Shown here: positions 63,555 to 64,000 of the stretch, piece after piece
How the letters are laid out: every line of letters starts with the position of its first letter
Numbering within the stretch: position 1 is the stretch's first letter
NCBI GenBank assembly: GCA_964550345.1
Contig: CAZJYZ010000002.1
Location: 1-64,000, forward strand
Direction of reading: 5' to 3'
DNA: 64,000 nucleotides
DNA from: JAAEUB01 sp964550345
GTDB lineage: Bacteria > Pseudomonadota > Alphaproteobacteria > Rhodobacterales > Rhodobacteraceae
Made by a program: the position numbers and the translations under genes
The notes under the pieces: model-generated
Told to the model about the DNA's origin: nothing
Database searches by the model: none
Seen by the model: only the letters and a program-made list of their open reading frames with translations

Positions 63555-64000
63555 TTACTCGCCCAGACCCATTTGGATATAGCCCGACGGACAAACATCT
63601 TCGCAGATATGGCAACCGATACATTTGCTGTAATCTGTTTCCACATAGCGTCCATGCGCCCGGTCGGATTTCTTGACCCGATGTACAGCATCCTGTGGGC
63701 AATAAACGACGCAGTTATCGCATTCAAAGCACATGCCGCAGGACATGCAGCGGTCGGCCTCTTTACGGGCTTCTTCGTCAGTTGGTCCGTCAAGGCGTTC
63801 ATCGAAGTGACCCAACACGTTGTCGGGGCCAATATGATGCTCTTTACGGTTAAAGCGCGGATCAAACTCCCAGTGACCCAGGAACAATTCGTCCGCAGGT
63901 ACGATCTGGTTGTTTGAGCGATCTTCGAAATTGTGCACGGCGTAATCGGCGCTGTCGGTGCCAGTGCTTTGCACGTGGTCATACTCACTAGGGCCGTGGC
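63555..64000 (-). CDS. DsrL-like protein (second copy, partial, 5' end outside window)
   Basis: The open frame runs from the TAA at 63555 to the right edge (148 codons). It ends with CMSCGMCFECDNCVVYCPQDAV, then KKSDRAHGRYVETDYSKCIGC and QMGLGE, which parallels the end of the dsrL at 61571-63508 almost segment by segment. Between the two genes lie only 46 bases. The first 60 visible residues differ more. It is therefore a tandem dsrL-type gene, either a second isoform or a diverged duplicate. Confidence 0.88.
   Translation of the reverse strand, partial: HGPSEYDHVQSTGTDSADYAVHNFEDRSNNQIVPADELFLGHWEFDPRFNRKEHHIGPDNVLGHFDERLDGPTDEEARKEADRCMSCGMCFECDNCVVYCPQDAVHRVKKSDRAHGRYVETDYSKCIGCHICEDVCPSGYIQMGLGE

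Noticed and set aside
63524..63988. 154-codon open frame at the right end in the frame next to dsrL
   Set aside because: Overlaps the clear ferredoxin-tail frame of the second dsrL and has no matching domain.

Overview
The window reads as chromosomal DNA of an alphaproteobacterium, most likely a Rhodobacterales (Roseobacter-type) bacterium. The support is housekeeping gene order (hslVU beside hemH; rimP-nusA-ylxR-infB; argJ-mutT beside a parvulin and secA; rnd-lptC-lptA-lptB-hpf-ptsN) and family-specific proteins (DUF5928-type GT14, twin-domain sulfotransferase, SoeABC). GC content is moderate. No rRNA, tRNA, CRISPR array, insertion sequence or phage gene was recognised. Both ends cut genes: hslU on the left and a dsrL copy on the right.

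Layout. 1-8.5 kb: proteostasis (hslUV), heme synthesis (hemH), an NDUFAF5-like methyltransferase, comF, a glutaredoxin-amidase-MarR operon, ubiG and a prolyl iminopeptidase. 8.5-9.4 kb: an atypical NYN-domain gene behind a strong promoter and a hairpin-rich leader. 9.4-15 kb: the rimP-nusA-ylxR-infB translation/transcription operon. 15-24 kb: mutT, argJ, parvulin, secA, two envelope/periplasmic genes and a frameshifted radC. 24-28 kb: dnaK-dnaJ behind a heat-shock-type promoter, then a frameshifted alkB. 28-31 kb: a small membrane operon divergent from a MarR regulator with two matching palindromes, an SH3 protein and an ABC-2 permease. 31-40 kb: a surface-glycan locus (cysQ, galU, four glycosyltransferases, a two-domain sulfotransferase). 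40-43 kb: a ThDP enzyme, a GntR regulator and an Asp/Glu racemase-like enzyme. 43-47 kb: the LPS-transport/PTS-Ntr block, without rpoN.

47-64 kb is the most distinctive part, a sulfur-oxidation island. It holds a YeeE/YedE sulfur-compound transporter, SoeABC sulfite dehydrogenase with an Mrp Fe-S carrier, an ArsR regulator carrying two cysteines spaced as in the SqrR/BigR persulfide sensors, DsrE2 and TusA. After a heavily decayed cpdB-like pseudogene comes the 3' half of a dsr operon, in transcription order dsrL(partial)-dsrL-dsrJ-dsrO-dsrP-trpD2-like-dsrN. Together these imply cytoplasmic oxidation of sulfane sulfur: persulfide carriers (TusA, DsrE2) feeding reverse Dsr, whose sulfite product is oxidised by SoeABC into the quinone pool. 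dsrAB/EFH/C/MK would be expected just beyond the right edge.

Unusual points: tandem dsrL copies, a TrpD2-like protein translationally coupled to dsrN, a DsrJ with no non-heme cysteine, three broken genes (radC, alkB, cpdB), a tandem octamer repeat before the transporter, and the leader of the NYN gene.
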